This document shows positions 49,715 through 58,705 of a stretch of 64,000 nt of DNA, in pieces. Below the pieces are notes generated by a model. The model was not told where the DNA came from, did no database searches, and saw nothing but the letters and a program-made list of their open reading frames with translations. Numbering within the stretch: the first letter of the stretch is position 1; the number at the start of each line of letters is the position of its first letter. Source of the DNA: Kosakonia arachidis. Its GTDB lineage: Bacteria; Pseudomonadota; Gammaproteobacteria; Enterobacterales; Enterobacteriaceae. Location of the stretch: the NCBI RefSeq assembly GCF_900116535.1, contig NZ_FPAU01000007.1, positions 124,001 to 188,000 on the forward strand, given 5' to 3'. The translations under genes were made by a program, and so were the position numbers.

Positions 49715-52492
49715 TTAACGCCGTTTGGCGCGAACCGCTGCCTGATGCCCCGCCAGTGAACCGAAGATGATGATATCCGCGACCGCGTTACCACCAATAC
49801 GGTTAGCACCGTGGATACCGCCAACCACTTCACCCGCCGCATACGCGCCCGGAATAACCTGCTGTTTTGTATTGAGCACTTCCGTTTCGGTATTGATGGT
49901 CACACCACCCATAGTGTGGTGCACGCCCGGCGCAATCTGAATGGCGTGGAACGGCCCTTCATTAATAGGAGCACGCAGCGCAGTAGTACGACCGAAATCT
50001 TCATCGTGCTGTTTTTCCACAAAGCCATTGTAACGTTCAAGCGTGGCAAGGAACGCATGATAGTCGATGCCCAGTTTGTCCGCCAGCTGACGCGGAGAGC
50101 TGGCGCTGGTCACCAGGCCTTTCGCAATGTACTCGTCGGCCGCTTTGTTTTTCGCTCTGACATGCTCATCGAACACGATGTAAGCATAATGTTCCGGCAG
50201 CGCAATGATGGCTGCTGAGACTTTATCGCGGGTCGACATCTCATTGTAGAAGCGTTTGCCCTGCTGGCTGACCAGAATCGCACCGCCGCCGCGAATAGAC
50301 TCGGAAACCAGATAGGAGGTTTTCTGTTCAACGGTCGGGTGGATCTGGATTTCGCCCATATCCACGGTTCCGGCACCCAGACGCTCCAACAGTGCAATAC
50401 CGCCGCCGGTTGCGCCTTTATGGTTGGTGGTGACAAAACCATCCAGATCCGGACGGTATTTCACGACCATCGCGCTATTGGCGCTGAAACCGCCAGTCGC
50501 CACAATCACGCTTTTCGCCTGCACAGTCAGGGTTTCCTGCTCGTCATTCAACAGACGTACGCCGTGCACTTCCCCATCACTGAACAGAATCTCTTCGACA
50601 GAAGTATCCAGCATTACATCGATACCGCGTTTGGTGACGTTACGCACCAGGCCGCTAATCAGGTAACCGCCGACAGCGGATCCATCACGCGGACGGTGTG
50701 TACGGTCGATGCTCATCCCGCCCGTTGTGGTGATATCGTTCAGCATGATGCCGCGACGCGCCAGCCATTCGATTGCTTCCGGCGCATTTTCCACAAAACG
50801 ACGCAGCAGTTCCGGGTTGTTTTTGTTACCACCGCCTTTCAGCGTTTCAGCGAAGAACAGCTCTTTGCTGTCCTGAATACCTTTTACACGCTGGAAGCGG
50901 GTTTCTGCCGCGTTCATCCCGGCGGACGCTTTGATGGTGTTACCGCCGATGGTCGGCATTTTCTCAACGATCAACACGCTCGCGCCTTCGTCGTGCGCCT
51001 GAATGGCAGCTGCCAGACCTGCGCCGCCGCTCCCCACGACCACGACATCATAATTTTTCACAGCCGTGACATCGCCGCCCTCTTCGGCCACGCGCGCTTT
51101 GCTGGATTTCAGCATCGCTTTCGACACCGCTTTTTTCACTGCTTCGCTCTGACTGGTCGCGCCGGAGATAGCATCGACATGGGGTGAATTGGCATCCAGA
51201 ATGCGATCGCGGATCTCTTCAAAACTGCTGGTGAACTCCACGGTTTGCGGCGCAGAGGCCAGTTCGATGCCAGTAATACGGTCGGTTTCCAGACTAACGT
51301 TAATCACCATTTCGCTGGTGTCGTCCTGCACCGTTTCAACGAACAGACCCGGTTTAAATTTCGCTTCGCCCATGCTCATGTCGCGAATCATCGCTTCCAC
51401 CAGCGAGAAGCGCCACAGTGGTTCCGGAATATTCAGCGCTTCACGCTGGGTACTGTCGATAAACAGCTCAAGGTTTTCACCCCTGGCGATGCGTGCGGCC
51501 CAGTCCGGATAAGCGATGCAGGCACGACCCACGGCTATCAGATCATAACCGTGATCCAGCCCCTGCGCTGCGTCAGCCACGTTAACCACGCCGCCCACGC
51601 CCATCACCGGAACGTGTGCCAGTACTTCAGAGCGCATCGCACAATATTTATCAATCAACGGCGTCGGATCGCAGGTGTCATTAATGGAAGGACGCAGCGC
51701 CGCACCAACAGAAAAGTGCAGATAATCAATACCGCGCGCCGCCAGTTTTTCCAGCAGATACATGGTGTCATCAAAGCGAATTCCAGGAACTTCCAGCTCT
51801 TCCGGCGAGAAACGGTAACCAATAATAAAGGCATCATCCGCGTACTGACGCGCCATTTTGTGGGTGATATCCAGCACCGCCAGCGGGAATTTCGCACGGT
51901 TATCGCGGCTGCCGCCCCACTCGTCGTCACGCTGGTTCGAGTTCGGCGAGAAGAATTGCTGGATCAGATAAGTGTTGGCGCCGTGGATTTCCACGCCGTC
52001 AAAACCGGCCTGAATGGCGCGGCGTACCGCTTCACCAAATTTAACCACCATCGCTTCAACTTCCGCCGTGGTCATTGCCACCGGCGTGGCTGCACCGTCA
52101 CGCGGAGCGGCAATCGCGCTTGGCGCAATCGGCGTACGTCCACCAATCAGTTTCGGCTCAACCATACGGCCGCCGTGGTAAATTTGCAGGATCGCTTTAG
52201 AGCCTTCAGCTTTGATTGCTTCGGCGATTTTTGCCAGACCGGCAACTTTTTCGTCGTTATCAATACCAATTGCGCCCGGGAATGCGAGGCCCAGATCGTC
52301 AACAAAACAACACTCTACGATAATTGTCCCAATACTACCGGCACGTACACGATAATATTCAACCAGTTCACTGGTGACAGTACCATCGTAGTAACCGGTG
52401 CAGGTGGTCATCGGAGCCATTAACAAACGGTTTTTCAATTCTACGCCATTTGGTAATGTAAAGGGGCTGAGGATGCGCTCGTTGCTGGTCAT
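49715..52492 (-). CDS. Soluble NADH:fumarate oxidoreductase (OYE + FMN-bind + FAD domains)
   Basis: A 925-aa three-domain flavoprotein. Residues 1-370 are Old-Yellow-Enzyme-like (LMAPMTTCTGYYDGTVT, GVEIHGANTYLIQQFFSPNSN) and should oxidise NADH. Residues about 375-465 form an FMN_bind domain with the flavinylation motif DAISGATS at 440-447. Residues 480-925 are a fumarate-reductase FAD domain (VVVVGSGGAGLAAAIQAH, THRPRDGSAVGG, HHTMGGVTINTETEVL, GANRIGGNAVADI). This matches the cytoplasmic fumarate reductase described in Klebsiella. There is no signal peptide. ATG 52492 has GGAG upstream. The adjacent ApbE would attach FMN. Reoxidation of NADH with fumarate as acceptor is the expected role. 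Confidence 0.93.
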   Translation of the reverse strand: MTSNERILSPFTLPNGVELKNRLLMAPMTTCTGYYDGTVTSELVEYYRVRAGSIGTIIVECCFVDDLGLAFPGAIGIDNDEKVAGLAKIAEAIKAEGSKAILQIYHGGRMVEPKLIGGRTPIAPSAIAAPRDGAATPVAMTTAEVEAMVVKFGEAVRRAIQAGFDGVEIHGANTYLIQQFFSPNSNQRDDEWGGSRDNRAKFPLAVLDITHKMARQYADDAFIIGYRFSPEELEVPGIRFDDTMYLLEKLAARGIDYLHFSVGAALRPSINDTCDPTPLIDKYCAMRSEVLAHVPVMGVGGVVNVADAAQGLDHGYDLIAVGRACIAYPDWAARIARGENLELFIDSTQREALNIPEPLWRFSLVEAMIRDMSMGEAKFKPGLFVETVQDDTSEMVINVSLETDRITGIELASAPQTVEFTSSFEEIRDRILDANSPHVDAISGATSQSEAVKKAVSKAMLKSSKARVAEEGGDVTAVKNYDVVVVGSGGAGLAAAIQAHDEGASVLIVEKMPTIGGNTIKASAGMNAAETRFQRVKGIQDSKELFFAETLKGGGNKNNPELLRRFVENAPEAIEWLARRGIMLNDITTTGGMSIDRTHRPRDGSAVGGYLISGLVRNVTKRGIDVMLDTSVEEILFSDGEVHGVRLLNDEQETLTVQAKSVIVATGGFSANSAMVVKYRPDLDGFVTTNHKGATGGGIALLERLGAGTVDMGEIQIHPTVEQKTSYLVSESIRGGGAILVSQQGKRFYNEMSTRDKVSAAIIALPEHYAYIVFDEHVRAKNKAADEYIAKGLVTSASSPRQLADKLGIDYHAFLATLERYNGFVEKQHDEDFGRTTALRAPINEGPFHAIQIAPGVHHTMGGVTINTETEVLNTKQQVIPGAYAAGEVVGGIHGANRIGGNAVADIIIFGSLAGHQAAVRAKRR

Positions 52493-52838
52493 ATTTAACT
52501 CCAAATCTAAATTTATAAACTTTGAATTCGGTGACGGATTTATTTTTTATTTTCGTTTGTAAATCCAATTGTCGTGTATTTAATATACCTCTAATTCTAT
52601 TTACTAAATTAATTACGTTAGTTAAAAAACTATTTAACCACCTTAATAACAGCACTACCTCTAATGTATTATAAATTTTAAATAATATATTCACATCATA
52701 TTAATTACCGGTAACATTGCGATTACCTGACCAACAAAGCAAAGGCCTTTCAAAAGACGATAAAAAAGAAATTTTTCAATGATTTAACAAAGAAAAAACG
52801 ATAAATGAGATTTATTATCAGCACCAATATTTAACAAT

Positions 52839-52854
52839 TGTGCGATTTCTCACA
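52839..52854. promoter_or_regulatory. CRP-type binding site
   Basis: TGTGCGATTTCTCACA matches TGTGA-N6-TCACA with one change. It lies in the shared divergent control region, 267 bp before the transporter ORF and 347 bp before the fumarate reductase start, so both genes could be under catabolite control. Confidence 0.65.
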
Positions 52855-52920
52855 GAATACCTACATACTGCTATGTGGGCATTAAAAAATATAAAAAAAA
52901 CCTATAGCGCTTGCGTTTTT

Positions 52921-52934
52921 TTGATCTCAATCAA
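52921..52934. promoter_or_regulatory. FNR box
   Basis: TTGATCTCAATCAA is a perfect match to the FNR consensus TTGAT-N4-ATCAA. It lies 187 bp before the transporter ORF and 429 bp before the fumarate reductase start. It indicates induction without oxygen, which fits fumarate reduction. Confidence 0.8.
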
Positions 52935-53120
52935 GAGTATTAACGAGTGGAAGCGCAATATATAAAAACAGAAAATTTCTTAATTTAATGCAGCCAGATA
53001 AGCATTAGATGAAAACCGGCAGAATATGAGAAGTCGTAATAGAAAACTAAAGTAACTTATGTAAGTAAATAAAGTGACTTCGAAATCTGCTATCGACACC
53101 AAATTTTTAACTACTTGTAG

Positions 53121-54641
53121 ATGCTCACTATGAAAGAGAAAACGACAACACCGCCGTCTGCCAGCGCAGCCAGTGCGAAAGGTGGAAATAAAAACCATCT
53201 GATTATGATGGCGCTGCCGATTATCGTCGCAGTGCTCCTGCTATTTGTTCCGGTGCCGGAGGGCTTACCGCCATTCGCATGGCACTACTTCGCTATTTTT
53301 GTTGGCGTGATCGTGGGTTTGATCTTCGAACCGCTGCCGGGTGCTGTTATCGGTTTGACTGGCGTGGTGGTCATCGCGCTGTGCAGTCAGTGGCTACTGT
53401 TTAGCCCTGAGCAGTTAGCCGACCCGAAATTCAAGCTCGCAGGCCAGTCTTTTAAATGGGCGGTGAGTGGTTTCGGTAACTCGACCGTCTGGCTGATCTT
53501 CGGTGCCTTTATGTTCGCTGCCGGTTACGATAAAACGCAATTTGGTCGCCGCCTGGCGCTGATTCTGGTGAAATACCTTGGCCGTCGCAGCCTGACGCTC
53601 GGTTACGCTATCACCTTCGCCGATCTGCTGCTGGCACCGTTCACCCCGTCTAACACCGCGCGCAGCGGGGGTACCATCTACCCGATTATTGCCAACCTGC
53701 CGCCCCTGTACGGTTCTAAACCGAACGATCCGAGCGCCCGCCGCATTGGTTCCTATCTGATGTGGGTTGCCATCACTGCTACGTGTATCACCAGTTCAAT
53801 GTTCCTCTCCGCTCTGGCACCGAACCTGCTGGCGCTGGCGCTGGTGAAAAGCACCGTTGGCATCAGCATCTCCTGGGGGAACTGGTTTATCGCCTTCCTG
53901 CCGCTCGGCGTGTTACTGATTCTGACCATGCCGCTGCTGGCTTACTGGTTCTATCCACCCGAAGTGAAAATCAATGATGAAGTACCGCTGTGGGCGAGCC
54001 GTGAGCTGGAAAAACTGGGCAAAATGTCCCGTAACGAAATCCTGCTGCTGGTGTTTGTCTGCTGCGCTCTGCTGATGTGGATCTTCGCCGCTGATTTTAT
54101 TGAACCTGCTCTGGCCGCGTTGTTGGTCGTCGTACTGATGCTGTGGACTGGCGTACTGACCTGGAACGACATTACCAGCAACAAACCGGCCTGGAATACT
54201 TTCGTGTGGTTTGCCACCCTGGTTGCGCTGGCCGATGGCCTCTCCTCCACTGGTTTCATTGCCTGGCTGGGTAAAGAAGGCGGTGTGCTGATGACCGGTA
54301 TTTCTCCAGGGATGGCAACTATCGCTCTGCTGCTGACGTTCTACCTGCTGCACTATCTGTTTGCCAGCACCACTGCACACACCACGGCCCTGTTGCCAGC
54401 GATGCTGACCATTGCTGCCACAATCCCGGGCATCAATATGGAAGTGGTTGTACTGGTTCTGTGTACCTCTCTGGGTGTGATGGGCATCATCACTCCGTAC
54501 GGTACTGGCCCGAGCCCGATTTACTACGGCAGCGGCTACCTGCCGACTAAAGACTACTGGCGTCTGGGCACCATCTTCGGTGTGATCTTCCTCGCCGCCC
54601 TGCTGTTGATTGGTTATCCGTGGATTACCATGATGTTCTGA
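53121..54641 (+). CDS. DASS-family C4-dicarboxylate/tartrate transporter (YbhI/TtdT-like)
   Basis: A 506-aa membrane protein with about 12 hydrophobic segments, strongly resembling E. coli YbhI and TtdT. Marker motifs are FEPLPGAVIGLTGVVVIAL, the first substrate loop APFTPSNTARSGG and the second TPYGTGPSPIYYGSGYLP. Members exchange citrate, tartrate or succinate. Next to fumarase and fumarate reductase it probably imports malate, tartrate or fumarate against succinate. Two ATG codons (53121 and 53130) are possible and neither has a clear ribosome-binding site. It is transcribed from the region with FNR and CRP sites, divergent from the reductase. Confidence 0.9.
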   Translation: MLTMKEKTTTPPSASAASAKGGNKNHLIMMALPIIVAVLLLFVPVPEGLPPFAWHYFAIFVGVIVGLIFEPLPGAVIGLTGVVVIALCSQWLLFSPEQLADPKFKLAGQSFKWAVSGFGNSTVWLIFGAFMFAAGYDKTQFGRRLALILVKYLGRRSLTLGYAITFADLLLAPFTPSNTARSGGTIYPIIANLPPLYGSKPNDPSARRIGSYLMWVAITATCITSSMFLSALAPNLLALALVKSTVGISISWGNWFIAFLPLGVLLILTMPLLAYWFYPPEVKINDEVPLWASRELEKLGKMSRNEILLLVFVCCALLMWIFAADFIEPALAALLVVVLMLWTGVLTWNDITSNKPAWNTFVWFATLVALADGLSSTGFIAWLGKEGGVLMTGISPGMATIALLLTFYLLHYLFASTTAHTTALLPAMLTIAATIPGINMEVVVLVLCTSLGVMGIITPYGTGPSPIYYGSGYLPTKDYWRLGTIFGVIFLAALLLIGYPWITMMF

Positions 54642-54646
54642 TTCAC

Positions 54647-54677
54647 AACCGCCGGGCTTTCCCGGCGGTTTATTTTT
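54647..54677 (+). terminator. Terminator-like stem-loop between transporter and fumarase genes
   Basis: Perfect 10-bp stem AACCGCCGGG/CCCGGCGGTT with a 4-nt loop followed by TATTTTTAT. It lies 5 bp after the transporter stop and 16 bp before the fumarase ATG. It may end part of the transcripts, leaving the rest to read into fumarase. Confidence 0.75.
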
Positions 54678-54692
54678 ATGGAGTAATGAGCT

Positions 54693-56342
54693 ATGTCGAA
54701 CAAACCTTTTGTATATCAGGATCCGTTCCCGCTGGCGAAAGACAATACGGAATATTATCTGCTGAGTCGTGAGCATGTTTCTATCGCCGACTTTGATGGT
54801 CAGGAAGTCTTAAAAGTGGAGCCCGAAGCACTGACGCTGCTGGCGCAACAAGCTTTTCATGATGCCTCTTTCCTGCTGCGTACTTCCCATCAGAAACAGG
54901 TTGCGGCCATTCTGACTGACCCGGAAGCGAGCGAAAACGACAAATACGTAGCGTTGCAGTTCCTGCGTAACTCCGAAATCGCCGCCAAGGGCGTGCTGCC
55001 GACCTGCCAGGACACCGGCACGGCAATCATCATGGGTAAAAAAGGCCAGCGCGTATGGACCGGCGGCGGCGATGAAGCGGCGCTGGCTCGCGGTGTCTAT
55101 AACACATACACCGAAGATAACCTGCGCTATTCACAAAACGCGCCGTTGGATATGTACAAAGAAGTGAATACCGGCACCAACCTGCCGGCACAGATCGATC
55201 TCTATAGCGTGGATGGCGATGAGTATAAGTTCCTTTGCATCGCCAAAGGCGGCGGCTCAGCGAACAAAACCTATCTTTATCAGGAAACCAAGGCGCTGAT
55301 CACCCCGGCAAAACTAAAAAACTACCTGGTTGAGAAGATGCGTTCTCTCGGTACGGCAGCCTGCCCGCCATACCATATTGCGTTTGTTATTGGCGGCACG
55401 TCCGCTGAATCCACGCTGAAAACCGTGAAGCTGGCATCGACCCGTTACTATGATGGTCTGCCGACTGAAGGTAACGAGCACGGCCAGGCATTCCGTGATG
55501 TGCAACTGGAGCAGGAACTGATGCAGGAAGCGCAGAACCTTGGTCTTGGTGCGCAGTTTGGCGGCAAATACTTTGCCCACGATATTCGCGTGATCCGTTT
55601 GCCGCGTCACGGTGCATCCTGCCCGATCGGCATGGGTGTCTCCTGCTCTGCTGACCGTAATATCAAAGCGAAAATCAACCGCGCAGGTATCTGGATTGAG
55701 AAAATGGAGCACAATCCGGGGCAGTACATCCCGGAATCACTGCGCCAGCAGGGCGAAGGTGATGTGGCGAAAATCAATCTGAACCAGCCGATGAAAGATA
55801 TTCTGGCGCAGCTTTCCGCGTTTCCGGTATCGACTCGCCTGTCGCTGAACGGCACCATCATCGTGGCGCGTGATATTGCCCATGCAAAACTGAAAGAGCT
55901 GCTCGACAATGGCGAAGAGCTGCCGCAATACGTGAAAGATCACCCGATCTATTACGCAGGTCCGGCGAAAACGCCTGAAGGTTATGCATCCGGTTCACTC
56001 GGCCCAACCACCGCAGGGCGTATGGACTCCTACGTTGATCTGCTGCAATCCCACGGCGCGAGCATGATCATGCTGGCGAAAGGTAACCGCAGCCAGCAAG
56101 TGACCGATGCCTGTGCCAAACACGGCGGTTTCTATCTGGGAAGTATTGGCGGCCCGGCTGCGGTACTGGCGCAGCAGAGCATTAAGAGCCTCGAATGCGT
56201 GGCTTACCCGGAACTGGGTATGGAAGCGATCTGGAAGATTGAAGTGGAGAACTTCCCGGCGTTTATTCTGGTGGATGACAAAGGTAACGACTTCTTCCAA
56301 CAGATCCAGAACAAACAGTGCGCAGGCTGTAGCCAGCGTTAA
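54693..56342 (+). CDS. fumB: Class I fumarate hydratase (FumA/FumB type)
   Basis: A 549-aa [4Fe-4S] fumarase converting malate and fumarate reversibly. The first cluster Cys is residue 105 (LPTCQDTGT), as in E. coli FumA; others lie in [14 protein letters not shown]-type segments. [16 protein letters not shown] and [15 protein letters not shown] mark the family. ATG 54693 has TGGAG upstream. It follows the transporter by 51 bp. FumA and FumB cannot be told apart by eye; the setting with a dicarboxylate transporter and fumarate reductase favours the anaerobic, FumB-like role. Confidence 0.94.
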   Translation: MSNKPFVYQDPFPLAKDNTEYYLLSREHVSIADFDGQEVLKVEPEALTLLAQQAFHDASFLLRTSHQKQVAAILTDPEASENDKYVALQFLRNSEIAAKGVLPTCQDTGTAIIMGKKGQRVWTGGGDEAALARGVYNTYTEDNLRYSQNAPLDMYKEVNTGTNLPAQIDLYSVDGDEYKFLCIAKGGGSANKTYLYQETKALITPAKLKNYLVEKMRSLGTAACPPYHIAFVIGGTSAESTLKTVKLASTRYYDGLPTEGNEHGQAFRDVQLEQELMQEAQNLGLGAQFGGKYFAHDIRVIRLPRHGASCPIGMGVSCSADRNIKAKINRAGIWIEKMEHNPGQYIPESLRQQGEGDVAKINLNQPMKDILAQLSAFPVSTRLSLNGTIIVARDIAHAKLKELLDNGEELPQYVKDHPIYYAGPAKTPEGYASGSLGPTTAGRMDSYVDLLQSHGASMIMLAKGNRSQQVTDACAKHGGFYLGSIGGPAAVLAQQSIKSLECVAYPELGMEAIWKIEVENFPAFILVDDKGNDFFQQIQNKQCAGCSQR

Positions 56343-56348
56343 GATGTG

Positions 56349-56382
56349 AAAACACCCGGCCGGTAAACCCGCCGGGTGTTTT
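56349..56382 (+). terminator. Intrinsic terminator of the fumarase gene
   Basis: Perfect 10-bp stem AACACCCGGC/GCCGGGTGTT (56351-56360 and 56371-56380) with a 10-nt loop and a short T run, just after the fumarase stop. It also marks the border to the AT-rich toxin/immunity region. Confidence 0.8.
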
Positions 56383-56416
56383 GTTAAATGAGGGTTTTAT
56401 CGTTTGTTAGGGAAAA

Positions 56417-56764
56417 TTAGACAAACTGAATTACAAAATTCGAATGCTTCATTTTTTTCATTGCTTCTTCAATATAACAACTTTTAATCTCTTCCGTTAA
56501 AGTCTCGTGTTCAAATGGAGATTCGGAAGTTCTCATCGAATTTATTTACGCCACAAATCCACCGATAACTCTCTCACCTGCCATTCTGATTTTGTCACTT
56601 TCGCTACCGTCAACAATGTTACGTAAATAAGATAGTTACTCAACAATAGAACCATACATTGGTTCAAGCGCCGCGGCAGCTTGATTTTCTGACAGGGTCT
56701 TATGCCTTTTACGCACCAGCGATAATACCTTATCGATATACTCTCGCGTTGCAGGATTATTCAT
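56417..56764 (-). pseudogene. Degenerate Tsi6-like immunity gene with two nonsense codons
   Basis: A 116-codon frame is intact from ATG 56764 to a TAA at 56417 except for TAA at 56636-56638 and TAA at 56546-56548. Its reading (REYIDKVLSLVRKRH, AAAALEPMYGSIVE, then LSYLRNIVDG and FEHETLTEEIKSCYIEEA) aligns throughout with the intact Tsi6-like protein at 58201-58587. The first stop would arise from a CAA codon by one change. It is therefore a paralogue in decay at the far end of the cassette array, not a shadow ORF. Confidence 0.75.
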
Positions 56765-56914
56765 ATAGCCGTCTGAAGATATTTATTCCCCACAGGATTG
56801 TTCACACAACGATATTCCAGCCATTACCCTAGCTCATGTTAATCGCATTCACTTCGCCACCTATGATTTCAAAGCCAATTTTTTACGTTACGCTCACCGA
56901 ATGGCAGCCATGAG

Positions 56915-57190
56915 TTAGAACTCCGGAACAGGTACTTCTTGCGCTTTATATGATTTATAATTACTCCGAATTTCTTTAGCCAAAAAAACCATATCCTGGC
57001 AATCAGGATATTTTATTAAATCATCATCTTTCAGTTTAAAACACTTTTCTTCATCACGATGACCGGCCGGCCAAATCATACAAATATACAAACCATCAGT
57101 TCCTTGCAAGATAAAGAAATCACCCTGTTCTTTGAAAATAACTTTAACATTATTAATATACAGCTCCTGTCTTAAGGTTATAAACTTCAT
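56915..57190 (-). CDS. Immunity-family paralogue C, start codon apparently lost
   Basis: A small acidic protein (up to 91 aa) similar to the two genes upstream: VKVIFKEQGDFFILQG, then KCFKLKDDDLIKYPD and LAKEIRSNYKSYKAQEV. By comparison with its sister at 57554-57838, translation should begin at 57157, where a good AGGAG is still present. The codon there is ATT instead of ATG. The only in-frame ATG (57190) falls inside the relic of the preceding toxin and lacks a ribosome-binding site. Either ATT is used or the gene is silent. Probably an immunity protein for a toxin now lost; no family name can be given. Confidence 0.6.
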   Translation of the reverse strand: MKFITLRQELYINNVKVIFKEQGDFFILQGTDGLYICMIWPAGHRDEEKCFKLKDDDLIKYPDCQDMVFLAKEIRSNYKSYKAQEVPVPEF

Positions 57191-57242
57191 AATCAATTCC
57201 TAACCTGGCGGAAACAATAGGATTATCGCCTTGAAAAAAATC
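57153..57242 (-). pseudogene. Relic of a toxin C-terminus
   Basis: A stop-free stretch of 29 codons ends in TAA at 57155-57153. It reads (in part) GDNPIVSARLGIDYEVYNLK and ends KTGAVY. The last part matches another relic before the sister immunity gene (DYQVYDLKTGAIYD). This position, overlapping the immunity start, is where a toxin tail belongs. Confidence 0.6.
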
Positions 57243-57261
57243 TCAAACAGAATGATTATCT

Positions 57262-57537
57262 TTATCCACAATAGCAAAGCCAGTCTGAAACTGACTCTTT
57301 TGTTATTTCTTGCGACTGAAATCGTGCGTAATCACAACGGATACTTTCTAACAATACCTTCATATATTCAGCATCTAATGGCTTAATAATTTCATCCGCA
57401 GCAAACAAAAAATATCGTTCGATATCTACTTTATAGACACCTTCAGAAAAAATCACCTTCAGTACAAAACCACCGTCTATTATTTGATAAAGAGTATAAT
57501 CCCATGGGTTAGAGGATATTCTATTAATATAATTCAT
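57262..57537 (-). CDS. Immunity-family paralogue B
   Basis: A 91-aa protein from ATG 57537 (a TTG at 57573 would give 103 aa but overlaps the upstream gene). It shares the layout of its neighbours: a beta-rich start (WDYTLYQIIDGGFVLKVIF), then VDIERYFLFAADEIIKPLD and LLESIRCDYARFQSQEI. It carries an extra tail (SVSDWLCYCG). It lies directly after paralogue A without a toxin relic between them, which suggests tandem duplication. Function inferred only from the context of toxin remnants. Confidence 0.65.
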   Translation of the reverse strand: MNYINRISSNPWDYTLYQIIDGGFVLKVIFSEGVYKVDIERYFLFAADEIIKPLDAEYMKVLLESIRCDYARFQSQEITKESVSDWLCYCG

Positions 57538-57553
57538 GACACATCTCGATTTA

Positions 57554-57838
57554 TCATACGCTACAAATCGCAAAACCCTGCCGTTTAATTTTTACATTAT
57601 CTATCTCTCTATCAGAAAATAGAGTCCAGTTTTTCCTGATCAGTTCAGCTAATTTTTTTAGATAATCAATGTCATCTTTATGTTTTATTTCTTCATCTGT
57701 CAGGAAAAAGTGTTTACTCACATCAAAATGTGAATTTGGATAAAAATTAGGTATTAGCACGGAAATAATAAATTTATCTCCAGACTCCATTAAAACAAAA
57801 TCGCCTCGCTGCGAATAAATAATTTTAGCCTCAATCAT
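57554..57838 (-). CDS. Immunity-family paralogue A
   Basis: A 94-aa acidic protein (AKIIYSQRGDFVLMESGDKF, VSKHFFLTDEEIKHKDD, LAELIRKNWTLFSDREI). ATG 57838 has AGGAG six bases upstream and overlaps the stop of a toxin-tail relic (57833-57831), the normal arrangement of a toxin/immunity pair. It is the best preserved of three related genes in a row. No database family could be assigned from memory. Confidence 0.68.
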   Translation of the reverse strand: MIEAKIIYSQRGDFVLMESGDKFIISVLIPNFYPNSHFDVSKHFFLTDEEIKHKDDIDYLKKLAELIRKNWTLFSDREIDNVKIKRQGFAICSV

Positions 57839-57990
57839 ATATCGCTCCTGTTTTCAGATCATACACTTGGTAGTCAACGTCTTTTTTTAAACCTTTCATA
57901 GAGATAACAGCTTCGTAGACTCCATTCGGCAGCTTCCCTCCGGGTAGCGATCAAAGCCCGATACCACAAGCCCGTCACTTGCTCGCTGTG
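57831..57990 (-). pseudogene. Frameshifted relic of a toxin C-terminus
   Basis: Reads SDGLVVSGFDRYPEG, then after a one-base loss KLPNGVYEAVISMKGLKKDV and the end DYQVYDLKTGAIYD, stopping at 57833-57831 across the start of immunity paralogue A. The ending matches the relic at 57153-57242. No toxin catalytic core remains. Confidence 0.6.
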
Positions 57991-58200
57991 GGGATGTAGA
58001 TGATAAAAATCAAAAAGTTTTTACGCTAAGATCGTGATCTCCACGGGTGAGCAAAATCATCTCAATAATAGAAAGAAAGATGAGGAAATTGAGATGTTAT
58101 GCAGATAAAAAGCAGAAAAAGGTTATCGCGGCAGGGTTAATAACATGCAACACAGCCTGTGTTTATTACAGACATACACTATTTGTTTTATTATGGAAAC

Positions 58201-58587
58201 CTACACAGAAAAATCATCTGGATATAAGCTAGAAAGTTTCTTTTGTTTTTCAAAAAAATTCTTATTAACCTGATGTGGCAATTGTATCTTTAATCCCTTG
58301 CGTATTTGCGCGGCAATATAAAAAGCATCAGTTAAGCGTTCAAAGAAAATTTCATCAGATGTTTCAAAGTCTTTAACCGCATAGATACCAAACGTCAGAT
58401 CGCGTAACTTACTTTTGTCTTTTTGCGTTCCATTGATAACATTCCTCAAATATTCAAGCTGAGCAACAATTGAATTGTACATAGGCTCAAGCGCACCAGC
58501 GGCTGGATTACCTTTAATCGATTTATATCTTTTAACCGCTAATCTTAAAGCTTTTTCTACATAAACTAAGGCAGTTAATTCAGTCAT
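58201..58587 (-). CDS. Tsi6-like immunity protein
   Basis: A 128-aa helical protein. Against Tsi6 of Pseudomonas aeruginosa, recalled from memory, it shares the N-terminal pattern YVEKALRLAVKRY, then LEYLRNVINGTQKDKSKLRD and LTFGIYAVKDFETSDE with AFYIAAQIRKGLKIQLP. Tsi6 neutralises the T6SS NAD(P)+-degrading toxin Tse6. The start ATG 58587 overlaps a possible upstream stop. No Tse6-like toxin is left beside it, so it may act as an orphan defence against sister cells. A 30-residue C-terminal tail extends beyond Tsi6. Confidence 0.72.
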   Translation of the reverse strand: MTELTALVYVEKALRLAVKRYKSIKGNPAAGALEPMYNSIVAQLEYLRNVINGTQKDKSKLRDLTFGIYAVKDFETSDEIFFERLTDAFYIAAQIRKGLKIQLPHQVNKNFFEKQKKLSSLYPDDFSV

Positions 58588-58705
58588 TTAACAGCTCGAT
58601 AGCCAGTCGACACGGCACGGATGCATACGATAAACAGAGTGCTGGCGACAATGAAGTAAAGACGATGTCGCACCCGGCAGCATAAAAAATTACGCTATTC
58701 CTGAA

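Larger units (their letters stand above)
52493..53120. other. Divergent control region between fumarate reductase and transporter genes
   Basis: A 628-bp AT-rich stretch with no gene. It holds the CRP-like and FNR sites listed separately and a 10-bp palindrome TTACCGGTAA near 52705. Both flanking genes point away from it, so it probably controls both. Confidence 0.7.

Noticed and set aside
51245-52423. 392-codon plus-strand ORF inside the fumarate reductase gene
   Set aside because: Composition (Arg, His, Asn-rich) is that of an antisense frame of a GC-rich gene; the sense protein is unmistakable.
53913-54776. 287-codon minus-strand ORF over the transporter
   Set aside because: Antisense shadow rich in Gln and His, without start signals; the sense frame has the DASS motifs.
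58588-58700. Short hydrophobic ORF (about 35 codons) ending on the Tsi6-like start
   Set aside because: It contains a membrane-like stretch and an ATGA overlap, but has no start codon or ribosome-binding site, and two other frames are also open.
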